Shown: in pieces, positions 25,802 through 35,395 of the stretch
Numbering within the stretch: position 1 is the first letter of the stretch
Layout of the letters: every line of letters begins with the position of its first letter
Assembly: GCF_004794105.1 (NCBI RefSeq)
Contig: NZ_SRYR01000001.1
Coordinates: 744,001-808,000 of the forward strand
Direction of reading: 5' to 3'
From: Clostridium sartagoforme
Lineage (GTDB): Bacteria > Bacillota > Clostridia > Clostridiales > Clostridiaceae
Length of the DNA stretch: 64,000 nucleotides
Notes under the pieces: generated by a model
The model's input: the letters and a program-made list of their open reading frames with translations, nothing else
Told to the model about the DNA's origin: nothing
The model's database searches: none
Position numbers and translations under genes: made by a program

Positions 25802-26561
25802 TGAAAATACAATAAATGAAAATAAAGTTTTTTCAAATTTTAATCTTGAAGTAGCTGAAGGAGATTTTATATCAATTATTGGTTCTAATGGAGCAGGTAA
25901 GTCAACACTTTTAAACATTATTTCTGGTAATATTCAAAGTGATTCAGGATATATAGAATTAGATGGTATTGATATGTCTAAAGCAGATGAGTTTAAGAGG
26001 TCTAAATTAATAGGTAGAGTTTTTCAAAATCCTTCTTTAGGAGTTGCTCCTAATATGACGATTTTAGAAAATATAGCATTAGCTGATAATAAAGGAAAAA
26101 GATATGGATTAACTTTAGGAATTAATAAAAAAAGAATTTCATATTATAAGGAGTTATTAAAGGAACTTGACCTTGGATTAGAAGATAAGCTATATAATAA
26201 GGTTAACCTTTTATCAGGAGGACAGAGACAAGCTTTAACTATGTTAATGGCTGTAATGTCAAAACCTAAACTATTATTATTAGATGAGCATACAGCAGCT
26301 TTAGATCCTAAAACTTCTATGAAGATTATGGAGATAACTGAAAAGATATTAAAGGAAACTAATATTACTACTATGATGGTTACTCATAATTTAAAGCAAG
26401 CTATAAAGACTGGAAATAGATTAATAATGATGCATAGAGGAGAAATATTAATAGATGTTAAGGGAGATGAAAAATCTCAATTAACTACAGAGAAGTTAAT
26501 GAATTTATTTAAGGATGCTAATATAAATGATGATCTAAGTGATAGAAGTTTATTAGCTTAA
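25767..26561 (+). CDS. ABC transporter ATP-binding protein (TrpZ-type)
   Basis: ATPase of 264 aa with Walker A GSNGAGKST, Q-loop VFQNPSLG, signature LLSGGQRQALTM, Walker B LLLLDEHTAALDP and the H-loop MMVTHNLKQA. A full GGAGGTGAT ribosome binding site lies inside the permease gene. Works with the two upstream genes as an importer. The operon ends at a strong hairpin. Confidence 0.92.
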   Translation: MLKIQGLHKVFNENTINENKVFSNFNLEVAEGDFISIIGSNGAGKSTLLNIISGNIQSDSGYIELDGIDMSKADEFKRSKLIGRVFQNPSLGVAPNMTILENIALADNKGKRYGLTLGINKKRISYYKELLKELDLGLEDKLYNKVNLLSGGQRQALTMLMAVMSKPKLLLLDEHTAALDPKTSMKIMEITEKILKETNITTMMVTHNLKQAIKTGNRLIMMHRGEILIDVKGDEKSQLTTEKLMNLFKDANINDDLSDRSLLA

Positions 26562-26567
26562 CTTTTG

Positions 26568-26606
26568 GTAGAGTATTTGTAGTAATGACAAATACTCTGC
26601 TTTTTT
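26568..26606 (+). terminator. Terminator after the ABC operon
   Basis: GTAGAGTATTTGT pairs with ACAAATACTCTGC and is followed by TTTTTT. Confidence 0.88.
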
Positions 26607-26913
26607 ATTTTTTATGTATATCTTATAAAACAAAATGGAAAAGTATTAATAAGTTAAAATATAGAGGAAAGGAGATTGTTATTTATATAACGAATTTTAT
26701 TTTTAAATAAAGTAGAATTTAGTAGTTTATGCATAAAGTATATTATTTTTAATAATCTATTTATTCGGAATATAATGATTAGTCAGAAAAAAATGAAAAT
26801 CTGTAAAGAATTTTAGGAAGAAAAGTTAATTATACTTAAATATATACAAAAATATATATGCTTTATAGAAAAAAAGTAAGCCTTTTAAGTGTAAAGAAAA
26901 AAATAGAAAAAAT

Positions 26914-26931
26914 ATGATAAAAATTTAACAA
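26914..26931. promoter_or_regulatory. Rex-like operator 1, upstream of the adhE promoter
   Basis: ATGATAA-AAAT-TTAACAA matches 12 of 14 defined positions of the Rex consensus TTGTTAA-N4-TTAACAA. It lies 7 bp upstream of the -35. Confidence 0.5.
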
Positions 26932-26937
26932 AAAAGA

Positions 26938-26966
26938 TTGACAAAAATTAAACAATGAAATACAAT
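26938..26966 (+). promoter_or_regulatory. Sigma-A promoter of adhE
   Basis: TTGACA, exactly 17 bp and TACAAT give a strong promoter about 75 bp before the adhE ribosome binding site. The rest of the 490-bp gap (26607-26913) is AT-rich with nothing else recognised. Confidence 0.8.
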
Positions 26967-26970
26967 GATA

Positions 26971-26988
26971 TTGTAATCAAGTTAAGAA
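26971..26988. promoter_or_regulatory. Rex-like operator 2, at the adhE transcription start
   Basis: TTGTAAT-CAAG-TTAAGAA matches 11 of 14 positions of the Rex consensus and lies 4 bp after the -10, where repressor binding would block transcription. AdhE is a classic Rex target in clostridia. Confidence 0.45.
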
Positions 26989-27050
26989 AATTTTAGCAAG
27001 GTAATAAATTAATTTGAAAATATAAATCTTATTATTTAGGAGGATTTAAA

Positions 27051-29675
27051 ATGGTTGTAACAAATGCACAAGAATTAACTCAAAGAATTAAGGAATTAAG
27101 AGAGGCTCAAAGAAAATTTGCAAGCTACACTCAAGAACAAGTAGATGAGATTTTCAGACAAGCAGCGATAGCAGCAAATGACAACAGAATTAAATTAGCT
27201 AAAATGGCAGTTGCTGAAACTGGAATGGGGATAGTTGAAGATAAGGTTATTAAAAACCACTTTGCAGCTGAATATATATATAATCAATATAAGGATATGA
27301 AAACTTGTGGTGTTTTAGAAGAAGATAAAACTTTTGGAATTACTAAAGTAGCTGAACCAATAGGAGTTATAGCTGCAATAGTTCCAACAACAAACCCAAC
27401 TTCAACAGCAATATTTAAGACATTAATTGCTTTAAAAACTAGAAATGCAATTATAATCTCACCTCACCCAAGAGCTAAGAAAGCTACTATTGAAGCTGCT
27501 AGAATAGTTTTAGAAGCTGCAGTTAAAGCAGGAGCACCAGAAGGAATAATCGGATGGATAGATGAACCATCAGTTGAATTATCTCAAAATGTAATGAGAG
27601 AATCAGATATAATTCTTGCTACAGGTGGTCCAGCAATGGTTAAAGCTGCTTACTCTTCAGGAAGACCAGCTTTAGGAGTTGGAGCAGGAAATACACCAGC
27701 AATAATAGATGAAACAGCTCATATAAAAATGGCTGTAAACTCAATACTTCTTTCTAAGACTTTTGATAATGGAGTTATCTGTGCATCAGAACAATCATTA
27801 GTAGTATTAGAACAAGTTTATGATGAAGTTAAGAAGGAATTAGGTAATAGAGGAGCTTATATCTTAAAAGGTGAAGAAGTAGATAAGGTAAGAAAAGTTA
27901 TCTTAAATGAAAAGGGTGGATTAAATGCTAATATAGTTGGTCAATCTGCTTATAAGATTGCTGAAATGGCAGGAATTAATGTTCCAGAATCAGCTAAGGT
28001 ATTAATAGGGGAAGTAGAATCAGTAGAGTTAGAAGAACCATTTTCACATGAAAAATTATCACCAATCCTAGCTATGTACAAAGTTAAATCTTATGAAGAA
28101 GCTTTAGAAAAGGCAGGTAGATTAATAGAGTTAGGTGGTATGGGGCATACTTCAATCCTATATACTGATCAATTAAAATCTAGAGATAGAATATTACAAT
28201 TTGGCGAAAAAATGAAAACAGCTAGAACATTAATCAATATGCCAGCATCACAAGGAGCGATAGGTGATTTATTTAACTTTAAACTAGCACCATCATTAAC
28301 TCTTGGATGTGGATCATGGGGAGGAAACTCTGTTTCAGAAAATGTTGGTCCAAAGCACTTAATTAACGTTAAGAGCATAGCTGAAAGGAGAGAAAATATG
28401 CTTTGGTTTAGAGTTCCAGAAAAAGTTTACTTCAAATATGGTTGTTTACCAGTTGCTCTTGAAGAGTTAAGAGATATGGGTAAAAAGAAAGCATTTATAG
28501 TAACTGATAAAGTATTATTTGATATGGGATACACTAACAAGGTTACTGAAGTATTAGAAAGAAACGGAATACAATTTAAAATATTCTCAGACGTAGAACC
28601 AGATCCAACACTTAGATGTGCAAGAGCTGGAGCTAAAGAAATGTTAGACTTCAATCCAGATGTAGTTATTGCACTTGGTGGTGGATCTGCAATGGATGCT
28701 GCTAAGATTATGTGGGTAATGTATGAACATCCAGAAGTTAATTTCCATGACTTAGCTATGACATTTATGGATATTAGAAAGAGAATATACAAGTTCCCAA
28801 CAATGGGTGAAAAAGCTATGATGGTTTCAATTGCTACTTCAGCAGGAACAGGTTCAGAAGTAACACCATTTGCTGTTATTACTGATGAAACTACAGGAGT
28901 TAAATATCCACTTGCTGATTATGAACTAACTCCAGATATGGCAATAGTTGATGCTGAACTTATGATGACTTCTCCAAAGGGATTAACTGCTTGTGCAGGT
29001 ATTGACGTATTAGTTCACTCAATAGAAGCATATGTTTCAATAATGGCTTCTGAATACACTAATGGTTTAGCTTTAGAAGCTATAAGATTAGTATTTAAGT
29101 ATTTACCAGATGCATTTAATGAAGGAACAACTAATGTAAAAGCTAGAGAAAAAATGGCTCATGCATCATGTATGGCTGGTATGGCATTCTCAAATGCTTT
29201 CCTAGGAATTAATCACTCAATGGCTCATAAACTAGGTGCATTCCATCACTTACCACATGGTATGGCTAACTCATTATTAATGAATGAAGTTATAAGATTT
29301 AATGCAGCTGATGCTCCAACTAAGCAAGCAGCATTTGCTCAATACAAATATCCAAATGCAGCATGGAGATATGCTAGAATTGCAGATCATCTTGGATTAG
29401 GTGGAAAGACTGAAGAAGAAAAAGTTGAACTATTAATTAAAGCAGTAGAAGAACTACAAGCTAAGGTTAATATGCCAAAAACTATAAAAGAAGCTGGAGT
29501 TTCAGAAACTAAATTCTATGAAACTTTAGACGAAATGGTAGAGCAAGCATTTGATGACCAATGTACAGGTGCTAATCCAAGATACCCATTAATGAGTGAA
29601 TTAAAAGAAATGTATATAAAAGCTTTTGAAGGTCCAAAGACTAAAGAAGCAAAAAAAGAAAATAAGAAAAAATAA
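27051..29675 (+). CDS. adhE: Bifunctional acetaldehyde-CoA/alcohol dehydrogenase AdhE
   Basis: Protein of 874 aa, full length. The N-terminal half is an acylating aldehyde dehydrogenase (PTTNPTSTAIFKTLIALK; catalytic Cys in NGVICASEQS). The C-terminal half is an iron-dependent alcohol dehydrogenase (ALGGGSAMDAAK for NAD binding; GINHSMAHKLGAFHHLPHG with metal-binding His). Converts acetyl-CoA to ethanol, regenerating two NAD+. Alone in its transcription unit behind a strong promoter with Rex-like sites, which fits redox control. Confidence 0.96.
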   Translation: MVVTNAQELTQRIKELREAQRKFASYTQEQVDEIFRQAAIAANDNRIKLAKMAVAETGMGIVEDKVIKNHFAAEYIYNQYKDMKTCGVLEEDKTFGITKVAEPIGVIAAIVPTTNPTSTAIFKTLIALKTRNAIIISPHPRAKKATIEAARIVLEAAVKAGAPEGIIGWIDEPSVELSQNVMRESDIILATGGPAMVKAAYSSGRPALGVGAGNTPAIIDETAHIKMAVNSILLSKTFDNGVICASEQSLVVLEQVYDEVKKELGNRGAYILKGEEVDKVRKVILNEKGGLNANIVGQSAYKIAEMAGINVPESAKVLIGEVESVELEEPFSHEKLSPILAMYKVKSYEEALEKAGRLIELGGMGHTSILYTDQLKSRDRILQFGEKMKTARTLINMPASQGAIGDLFNFKLAPSLTLGCGSWGGNSVSENVGPKHLINVKSIAERRENMLWFRVPEKVYFKYGCLPVALEELRDMGKKKAFIVTDKVLFDMGYTNKVTEVLERNGIQFKIFSDVEPDPTLRCARAGAKEMLDFNPDVVIALGGGSAMDAAKIMWVMYEHPEVNFHDLAMTFMDIRKRIYKFPTMGEKAMMVSIATSAGTGSEVTPFAVITDETTGVKYPLADYELTPDMAIVDAELMMTSPKGLTACAGIDVLVHSIEAYVSIMASEYTNGLALEAIRLVFKYLPDAFNEGTTNVKAREKMAHASCMAGMAFSNAFLGINHSMAHKLGAFHHLPHGMANSLLMNEVIRFNAADAPTKQAAFAQYKYPNAAWRYARIADHLGLGGKTEEEKVELLIKAVEELQAKVNMPKTIKEAGVSETKFYETLDEMVEQAFDDQCTGANPRYPLMSELKEMYIKAFEGPKTKEAKKENKKK

Positions 29676-29690
29676 TATTTAAACTATATA

Positions 29691-29728
29691 AAAATGATAT
29701 CTCAAGTTAAATTGAGATATCATTTTTT
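29691..29728 (+). terminator. Terminator after adhE
   Basis: The arms AAAATGATATCTCAA and TTGAGATATCATTTT are perfect complements and end in a T-run. Confidence 0.9.
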
Positions 29729-29823
29729 CATTTTATAATAAAATTATACATAGTTTTATTATGTTTATGATATTATTTAAATAGATGAAATAATGTATAA
29801 ATTTATTAAATGTGGAGGCGTAT

Positions 29824-30327
29824 ATGAAAAAAAGATATTTCTCGTTTATTATATTGGTAATTATTCAAATTATAGTTTTAGTTGGTTGTAGTAATTCTAC
29901 AAGTATTACTTCTAAAACAGAAAAGGAAATTAAAGAAGCTATAGATTTAGTTTTATCTTATGAAAATGGATATGATGAAACTATGAAGAAGCATATTAGT
30001 GAGAAGAATTTTTATGTTTGCAATTATAAGGAGTATTATTCATTATATATAGGTGATTCAACTATAGAAGAATATGAAAGTAAGGTTGTTAATACTTCTA
30101 AAGATGGTGAAAAGTATAAAGTCTATATGCTATTAAATATAAAAGCTAGGGGATTAGAAGTTCATAAAAATGAAGATGGTAGTGAAGAAGGTAGTGATGA
30201 GGCTATAGGAGAAGATATACCTTTAGAGGTTATAGTTAAAGAAAAAGATGGTGAATTTTATATTGAAGGATTAACTGAGTATGAAAATTTAGAAAAAGCA
30301 AAGGAATTAAATGAAGGCTTTAAATAA
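29824..30327 (+). CDS. Putative lipoprotein of unknown function, 167 aa
   Basis: ATG 29824 follows GGAGG (29814-29818). The signal peptide MKKRYFSFIILVIIQIIVL ends in lipobox LVGC. The mature part is charged, with an acidic stretch NEDGSEEGSDEAIGEDIP, and has no recognised domain; its size and helix/strand mix resemble the small NTF2-like or DUF-type lipoproteins of clostridia. Single gene between the adhE terminator and the 6S RNA-like region. Confidence 0.7.
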   Translation: MKKRYFSFIILVIIQIIVLVGCSNSTSITSKTEKEIKEAIDLVLSYENGYDETMKKHISEKNFYVCNYKEYYSLYIGDSTIEEYESKVVNTSKDGEKYKVYMLLNIKARGLEVHKNEDGSEEGSDEAIGEDIPLEVIVKEKDGEFYIEGLTEYENLEKAKELNEGFK

Positions 30328-30339
30328 AGTGATTTTTAT

Positions 30340-30525
30340 CTTTAGATGGAGTTTTCTTAAAAAGTAGAGAACAAAAATCTTGTATTTTGTGTGAATCACT
30401 TTCACAGAGTACAGGATGCTTACTCTACCTGAAGGTTAGAAGAACTAATATATGTGCGTAGCAGTGCTTAGCTCCCACTTGTAGAAGGGGGAGTGTTAGC
30501 AATGGTAGCGATGGGATAAACTATT
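30340..30525 (+). ncRNA. ssrS: Probable 6S RNA
   Basis: About 185 bp of structured, comparatively G-rich sequence between the lipoprotein gene and rarA. Visible helices: GTAGAG/CTCTAC enclosing CTTGTA/TACAGG and GTGAA/TTCAC; and a 3' hairpin CTCCC/GGGAG near 30470-30495 extended by TGCT/AGCA. Outer pairing TTTATC/GATAAA can close it. In Bacillus a 6S RNA gene lies next to rarA, cymR, iscS and mnmA, the same neighbours as here. The call rests on position and foldability; ends are approximate. Confidence 0.6.
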
Positions 30526-30543
30526 AAGAAGAGGGTGAATATT

Positions 30544-31797
30544 ATGAAACCACTTGCAGAGATTATGAGACCTGAAAAATTAGAAGATTTTATAGGTCAA
30601 AAAAATATAATAGCTAAGGGGAAACCCTTATATAATTTAATAATTAGTAAAAGAATACCTAATTGTATTTTGTATGGACCACCAGGAACAGGAAAAACCA
30701 CACTTGCTAATATTATGGCAAATTATAGTGATAAAAAATTCTATAAATTAAATGCAACTACAGCATCAGTTAAAGATATTCAAGAAATAACTAATAGTTT
30801 AGATAGTTTACTAAATTATAATGGAGTGGTTATCTATATAGATGAGCTTCAACATTTTAGTAAAAAGCAACAACAAGCACTTTTAGAGTTTATTGAAAAT
30901 GGAAGAGTAACTTTAATTGCTAGTACTACTGAAAATCCTTATTTTGCTATACATAAAGCTATATTAAGTAGGTGTAATATTTTTCAGTTTCAGTCATTAA
31001 AGTTAGAAGAAATATTAGAAGGACTTGAAAAAGCAATAAAAAAACTAGTAAATGAAGATATTGAAGTTAATTATACTATAGAAGCTTTAAAGTATATTGC
31101 AGATATTTCACAAGGTGATTATAGAAAAGCTTATAATGTATTAGAATTATGTATTAATTCCCAATTAAATAAGATTAAAAATATAACTGTTGAATACATT
31201 GAGGAGTTAAATCAATCTCATATTAGAGCTGATGCTAGTGGAGATGAGTATTATAATTTCTTAAGTGCACTTCAAAAGAGTATAAGAGGAAGTGATCCAG
31301 ATGCAGCTATTCACTATTTAGCAAGGCTTATTAAATCAGGTAATTTACAAGCGATAATAAGAAGAATTAGTATTATTGCAGCAGAAGATATAGGACTTGC
31401 ACATCCAAATGCTTTATCTGTTGTGAACTCTGGTATTGAACTTGCCTTAAAAGTTGGATTTCCAGAAGCATCATTAATACTATCAGAGCTTGTAATATAT
31501 TTAGCAACACTACCAAAGTCAAATAGTGCATATAAAGCTATATCTAGGGCATTATCTGATTTGGATAATAAAAATGTAGGAGATGTACCAAATCATTTAA
31601 AAGATGCTCATTATTCTGGAGCTAAAAGTTTAGGAGTAGGTGGTTACAAATACCCACATGATTATGAAAATCATTATATTAAACAGCAGTATTTGCCTGA
31701 CAATTTAGAAGGAAGTAAATATTATGAGCCTCAAAGTAACAAGTATGAAGATAGCTTAAAACAATATTGGAATACTATAATAAATAATTCTAAATAA
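30544..31797 (+). CDS. rarA: RarA (MgsA) replication-associated AAA+ ATPase
   Basis: Protein of 417 aa. ATG 30544 is chosen because GAGGG (30531-30535) lies 8 nt upstream; an in-frame GTG at 30535 overlaps that site. Opens with LAEIMRPEKLEDFIGQ, followed by Walker A GPPGTGKTT, Walker B VVIYIDELQHF, sensor 1 IASTTENP, and the C-terminal tetramerisation part (SVVNSGIELALKVGFPEA, PNHLKDAHYSGAK). Acts at stalled replication forks. Synteny with iscR-iscS-mnmA as in Bacillus. Confidence 0.93.
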   Translation: MKPLAEIMRPEKLEDFIGQKNIIAKGKPLYNLIISKRIPNCILYGPPGTGKTTLANIMANYSDKKFYKLNATTASVKDIQEITNSLDSLLNYNGVVIYIDELQHFSKKQQQALLEFIENGRVTLIASTTENPYFAIHKAILSRCNIFQFQSLKLEEILEGLEKAIKKLVNEDIEVNYTIEALKYIADISQGDYRKAYNVLELCINSQLNKIKNITVEYIEELNQSHIRADASGDEYYNFLSALQKSIRGSDPDAAIHYLARLIKSGNLQAIIRRISIIAAEDIGLAHPNALSVVNSGIELALKVGFPEASLILSELVIYLATLPKSNSAYKAISRALSDLDNKNVGDVPNHLKDAHYSGAKSLGVGGYKYPHDYENHYIKQQYLPDNLEGSKYYEPQSNKYEDSLKQYWNTIINNSK

Positions 31798-31809
31798 TCA
31801 TAATTTAAC

Positions 31810-31825
31810 TATATAAGTTGTAATA
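31810..31825 (+). repeat. 16-bp intergenic repeat, copy 2
   Basis: TATATAAGTTGTAATA, 13 bp after the rarA stop codon; identical to 22810-22825 and to the reverse strand of 40052-40067. Confidence 0.5.
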
Positions 31826-31860
31826 AAATTTCTACAATATATTAAGTTAGTTCATATGTA

Positions 31861-32030
31861 AGGTGCTGTTGCACAATGAAAAATTAAGAATGAACAATGA
31901 AAAATTGATGAAAAAACTACCTAAAGAGTTTTGAAAAGAAATTGATTTTAGTAATTCTACAAGAATTACATCAATAATTCTTCATTTTTAATTTTCAATT
32001 CTTAATTTAGGCTGTTTCCGCGACAGCTTC
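31861..32030. repeat. Interspersed MITE-like repeat
   Basis: About 170 bp. Left end AGGTGCTGTTGCACAATG followed by AAAAATTAAGAAT; right end, read in reverse, starts GAAGCTGTCGCGGAAACAGC and continues into AATTAAGAAT, so the ends are inverted. The interior shares long stretches with the copy at 50809 (GAAAAATTGATGAAAAAACT; GAATTACATCAATAATTCTT). No coding capacity. It fills most of the 350-bp gap between rarA and iscR. Confidence 0.65.
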
Positions 32031-32071
32031 ATATATTAGATTAAAAGGGTAAAGACTAGGATTTATGATTA

Positions 32072-32127
32072 TTGACAATATCAGAGCATTTTGATAAGAT
32101 ATTTGAGTAAATACTAGTAAAATAGTA
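32072..32127 (+). promoter_or_regulatory. isc operon promoter and candidate IscR operator
   Basis: TTGACA (32072-32077), 17 bp and TAAGAT (32095-32100) form a strong promoter. An inverted repeat TACTA-GTAAAA-TAGTA (32112-32127) lies just downstream, in a good position for autorepression by the Rrf2-family product of the first gene. Confidence 0.65.
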
Positions 32128-32148
32128 AACTTTAAAGGGGGAAGAAAA

Positions 32149-32601
32149 ATGAAGCTTTCTACTAAGGGTAGATATGGGGTCAAGGCTATGGTAGACCTTG
32201 CAATGCACTATGGAGATGCCCCCGTTTCTATAAAAACTATATCTCAAAGACAAAATATATCTGAATATTATTTAGAGCAGTTATTTTCACCTCTTAGAAA
32301 AGCAAAAATTATAAAAAGTATAAGAGGAGCTCAAGGTGGATATGTACTAAATAGTGCTCCAAAAGATATTACAGTAGCAGATGTAATGTATGTATTAGAA
32401 GGTCCGGTTGAAATTGCTGAATGCATTGAAGGAGCTGACTGTGATAATATAGATTTTTGTGCTACTAGATTGTTATGGGAAAAAATAAAAAACAGTATAG
32501 ATGAAGTAATGGAAAGCATAACCCTTCAAGATATTGTAGATGATTATAATAGGATGAAGTTTGAAAGTGAATCCATTAAGTTTGTTAAGAGGAGCGAGTA
32601 A
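32149..32601 (+). CDS. iscR: IscR-like Rrf2-family iron-sulfur-sensing regulator
   Basis: Winged-helix regulator of 150 aa starting [20 protein letters not shown]. The segment [17 protein letters not shown] holds three cysteines (CX5CX5C), the cluster-binding arrangement of IscR, which distinguishes it from CymR. It heads an operon with iscS, iscU and mnmA, so it likely tunes Fe-S assembly to demand. Two bases separate it from iscS. Confidence 0.88.
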   Translation: MKLSTKGRYGVKAMVDLAMHYGDAPVSIKTISQRQNISEYYLEQLFSPLRKAKIIKSIRGAQGGYVLNSAPKDITVADVMYVLEGPVEIAECIEGADCDNIDFCATRLLWEKIKNSIDEVMESITLQDIVDDYNRMKFESESIKFVKRSE

Positions 32602-32603
32602 AG

Positions 32604-33803
32604 ATGAAAAATGTTTATATGGACTATGCAGCAACAACATATGTTAAGCCAGAAGTTTTAGATGAAATGATGCCTTTCTTTACTGAAAAGTATGGTAATC
32701 CATCATCTTTTTATGGGATTTCAAGAGAAACTAAAATGGCTATAGATAAGGCTAGAAATAGAGTTTCTAAGGCTTTAAACTGTGATGTAAGTGAAGTTTA
32801 CTTTACTGGAGGTGGTTCAGAAGCAGATAACTGGGCTATTAAGGGAGTTGCTTCAGCTCATAGAAAAAAAGGAAATCATATAATTACAACTAAGGTTGAA
32901 CATCATGCAGTGCTTCACACTTGTGAATATTTAGAAAAACAAGGTTTTGAAGTTACTTATTTAAATGTAGATAAAGAAGGCTTTATAGACTTAGAAGAAC
33001 TAAAAAATGCTATAACTGACAAGACTATATTAGTTTCTATTATGTTTGCAAATAATGAAATAGGAACTATTCAGCCTGTAAAAGAAATAGGAGCAATCTG
33101 TAGGGAAAGAAAAGTATTATTCCATACAGATGCAGTTCAAGCAGTTGGAAATATAGCAATCGATGTTAAAGAAATGAACATTGACCTTTTATCTCTTGCT
33201 GGACATAAAATTTATGGACCAAAGGGAACAGGTGCTTTATATATTAGAAAAGGTGTAAGAATAGATAATTTAATTCATGGAGGCGGACAAGAAAGAGCTA
33301 GAAGAGCAGGAACAGAAAATACTGCTTCAATAGTTGGACTTGGAAAAGCTATAGAACTTGCTACTGAGAACTTAGAAGAGCATAATAAGAAAATGACTTT
33401 TCTTAGAGATAAATTAATAGATGGACTTTTAAAGGTACCTCATACTAGATTAAATGGACCTAGAGGGGATATGAGATTACCAGGAAATGCAAATATAACT
33501 TTTGAATTTATAGAAGGTGAATCAATATTACTTTCTTTAGATTTTGAAGGGATATGTGCTTCAAGTGGAAGTGCTTGTACATCAGGATCTTTAGATCCAT
33601 CACATGTATTATTAGCAATAGGACTACCACATGAATTAGCACATGGATCATTAAGATTAACTTTAGGTGATGGATCAACTGAAGAAGATGTAGATTATGT
33701 TTTAGAAGTTGTTCCACCAATTATCAAAAGATTAAGAGATATGTCTCCATTATGGGAAGACTTTTTAAAGAAGGGAGAAAAATATTATGATGTACAGCGA
33801 TAA
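32604..33803 (+). CDS. iscS: Cysteine desulfurase (NifS/IscS)
   Basis: PLP enzyme of 399 aa that takes sulfur from L-cysteine. The Schiff-base lysine lies in [17 protein letters not shown], and the persulfide Cys loop is [19 protein letters not shown]. Provides sulfur to IscU and to MnmA, both encoded directly downstream. The 3' end overlaps iscU by 17 bp. Confidence 0.95.
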   Translation: MKNVYMDYAATTYVKPEVLDEMMPFFTEKYGNPSSFYGISRETKMAIDKARNRVSKALNCDVSEVYFTGGGSEADNWAIKGVASAHRKKGNHIITTKVEHHAVLHTCEYLEKQGFEVTYLNVDKEGFIDLEELKNAITDKTILVSIMFANNEIGTIQPVKEIGAICRERKVLFHTDAVQAVGNIAIDVKEMNIDLLSLAGHKIYGPKGTGALYIRKGVRIDNLIHGGGQERARRAGTENTASIVGLGKAIELATENLEEHNKKMTFLRDKLIDGLLKVPHTRLNGPRGDMRLPGNANITFEFIEGESILLSLDFEGICASSGSACTSGSLDPSHVLLAIGLPHELAHGSLRLTLGDGSTEEDVDYVLEVVPPIIKRLRDMSPLWEDFLKKGEKYYDVQR

Positions 33804-34218
33804 GGTTATGGATCATTTCAGAAATCCAAGAAATGTAGGGGAAATTGAAAATGCAAGTGGTGTTGGAGAAGTTGGTAACGCCAAATGCGGTGATATAATG
33901 AAGGTTTATTTAAAAATCGAAGATAATATAATTAAGGATGCAAAGTTTAAGACTTTTGGATGCGGATCTGCCATTGCATCATCATCAATGGCAACAGAAT
34001 TAATAATAGGAAAGACTGTGGAAGAAGCTTGGGAATTATCTAACAAAGCAGTTGCAGAAGCGTTAGATGGACTTCCACCTGTAAAAATGCATTGTTCAGT
34101 ACTTGCTGAAGAAGCTATACATAAAGCAATTAACGACTATAGAAACAATGCAGGTTTAGAGCTTTGGGATTTTGAAGAACATGATGATATTCATGATCAT
34201 ATCCACGGTGAAGAATAG
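33787..34218 (+). CDS. iscU: Iron-sulfur cluster scaffold (NifU/IscU)
   Basis: Scaffold of 143 aa with the three conserved cysteines in [26 protein letters not shown] and [12 protein letters not shown] and the Asp of CGD. The C-terminus ends in a His/Asp-rich tail ([14 protein letters not shown]) typical of clostridial members. Overlaps iscS. Confidence 0.95.
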   Translation: MMYSDKVMDHFRNPRNVGEIENASGVGEVGNAKCGDIMKVYLKIEDNIIKDAKFKTFGCGSAIASSSMATELIIGKTVEEAWELSNKAVAEALDGLPPVKMHCSVLAEEAIHKAINDYRNNAGLELWDFEEHDDIHDHIHGEE

Positions 34219-34226
34219 GAAATAAA

Positions 34227-35309
34227 ATGAAGAAAAAAGTAGTAGTAGGTATGAGTGGCGGAGTTGATAGCTCTGTTGCTGCATATCTTTTAAAAGAACA
34301 AGGTTACGATGTTATTGGTGTAACTATGAAGCACTTTGATGACGAATCAGAAGATTACGTTGAAAGGGAAGGTGGATGTTGTTCACTTTCTTCTGTAGAA
34401 GATGCTAGAAGAGTTGCTGATAAACTAGGAATACCTTTTTACGTACTTAATTTTAAAGAATCCTTTAAGGAAAAAGTAATTGATTATTTTGTTCAAGAAT
34501 ATATGGAAGGAAAGACTCCAAATCCATGTATTGCTTGTAATAAGCATATTAAGTTTGATGAATTTTTAAGAAGAGCTAAAGGGATTGGTGCTGATTTCGT
34601 AGCAACAGGTCATTATGCTAAAATAGAAAAAAATGAAGATGGAAGACATCTTTTAATTAAGGCAGATGATGATAAAAAAGATCAAACTTATGCTTTATAT
34701 AACTTTACTCAAGAACAATTAAGTCAAACTTTGATGCCTTGTGGAAATTACACTAAGGATAAAATTAGGGAAATTGCAAAGGAAATAGGTTTAGCTGTTC
34801 ATAATAAAAAGGATAGTGAAGAAATATGCTTTATACCAGATAATAATCATGGAAAGTTTATTACTTTAGTTAGACCTAATGAAGTAAAGCAAGGGAATTT
34901 TGTTGATAAGAATGGTAATGTTTTAGGTAAGCATAAAGGTATAGTATATTATACTATAGGTCAAAGAAAAGGACTTGGTTTAGCTTTAGGTTATCCTGTT
35001 TTTGTTACAGATATCAATCCTAATACTAATGAAGTTATAGTAGGCCCTGAAGAGGATGTATTTAAAACTGATTTAGTAGCTAAGGATGTTAACTTTATTC
35101 CTTTTGACAAATTAGATAAAGAAATAACTGTCTATGCTAAGGTTAGATATCTAGCAAGACCTGCAGAGGCTATTTTAACACCATTAGAAGATGGAAAAGT
35201 TAAAGTTTCTTTTAAAGATAAACAAAGAGCAATTACTAAGGGGCAATCAGTTGTATTTTATGATGGCAATTTAGTAATTGGTGGTGGAGTAATAGAAAAT
35301 ATAATATAA
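34227..35309 (+). CDS. mnmA: MnmA, tRNA-specific 2-thiouridylase
   Basis: Protein of 360 aa. PP-loop [15 protein letters not shown], catalytic cysteines in [12 protein letters not shown] and EEICFIPD, and the C-terminal beta-barrel. Adds sulfur at the wobble uridine of Lys, Glu and Gln tRNAs using sulfur from the cysteine desulfurase in the same operon. A terminator follows. Confidence 0.95.
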   Translation: MKKKVVVGMSGGVDSSVAAYLLKEQGYDVIGVTMKHFDDESEDYVEREGGCCSLSSVEDARRVADKLGIPFYVLNFKESFKEKVIDYFVQEYMEGKTPNPCIACNKHIKFDEFLRRAKGIGADFVATGHYAKIEKNEDGRHLLIKADDDKKDQTYALYNFTQEQLSQTLMPCGNYTKDKIREIAKEIGLAVHNKKDSEEICFIPDNNHGKFITLVRPNEVKQGNFVDKNGNVLGKHKGIVYYTIGQRKGLGLALGYPVFVTDINPNTNEVIVGPEEDVFKTDLVAKDVNFIPFDKLDKEITVYAKVRYLARPAEAILTPLEDGKVKVSFKDKQRAITKGQSVVFYDGNLVIGGGVIENII

Positions 35310-35311
35310 AT

Positions 35312-35350
35312 AAAAAATTCCTATATTTTAAAATATGGGAATTTTTTTTT
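35312..35350 (+). terminator. Terminator after iscRSU-mnmA
   Basis: AAAAAATTCC-ATATTTT pairs with AAAATAT-GGAATTTTTT and continues into a T-run. Confidence 0.88.
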
Positions 35351-35395
35351 GCCTTTAGGAAATAATATATTTAGGGTTTATAGGAGGGTGATACT

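Noticed and set aside
33508..33720. - strand His/Leu-rich open frame within iscS
   Set aside because: Low-complexity antisense of a highly conserved coding region; no start signals.
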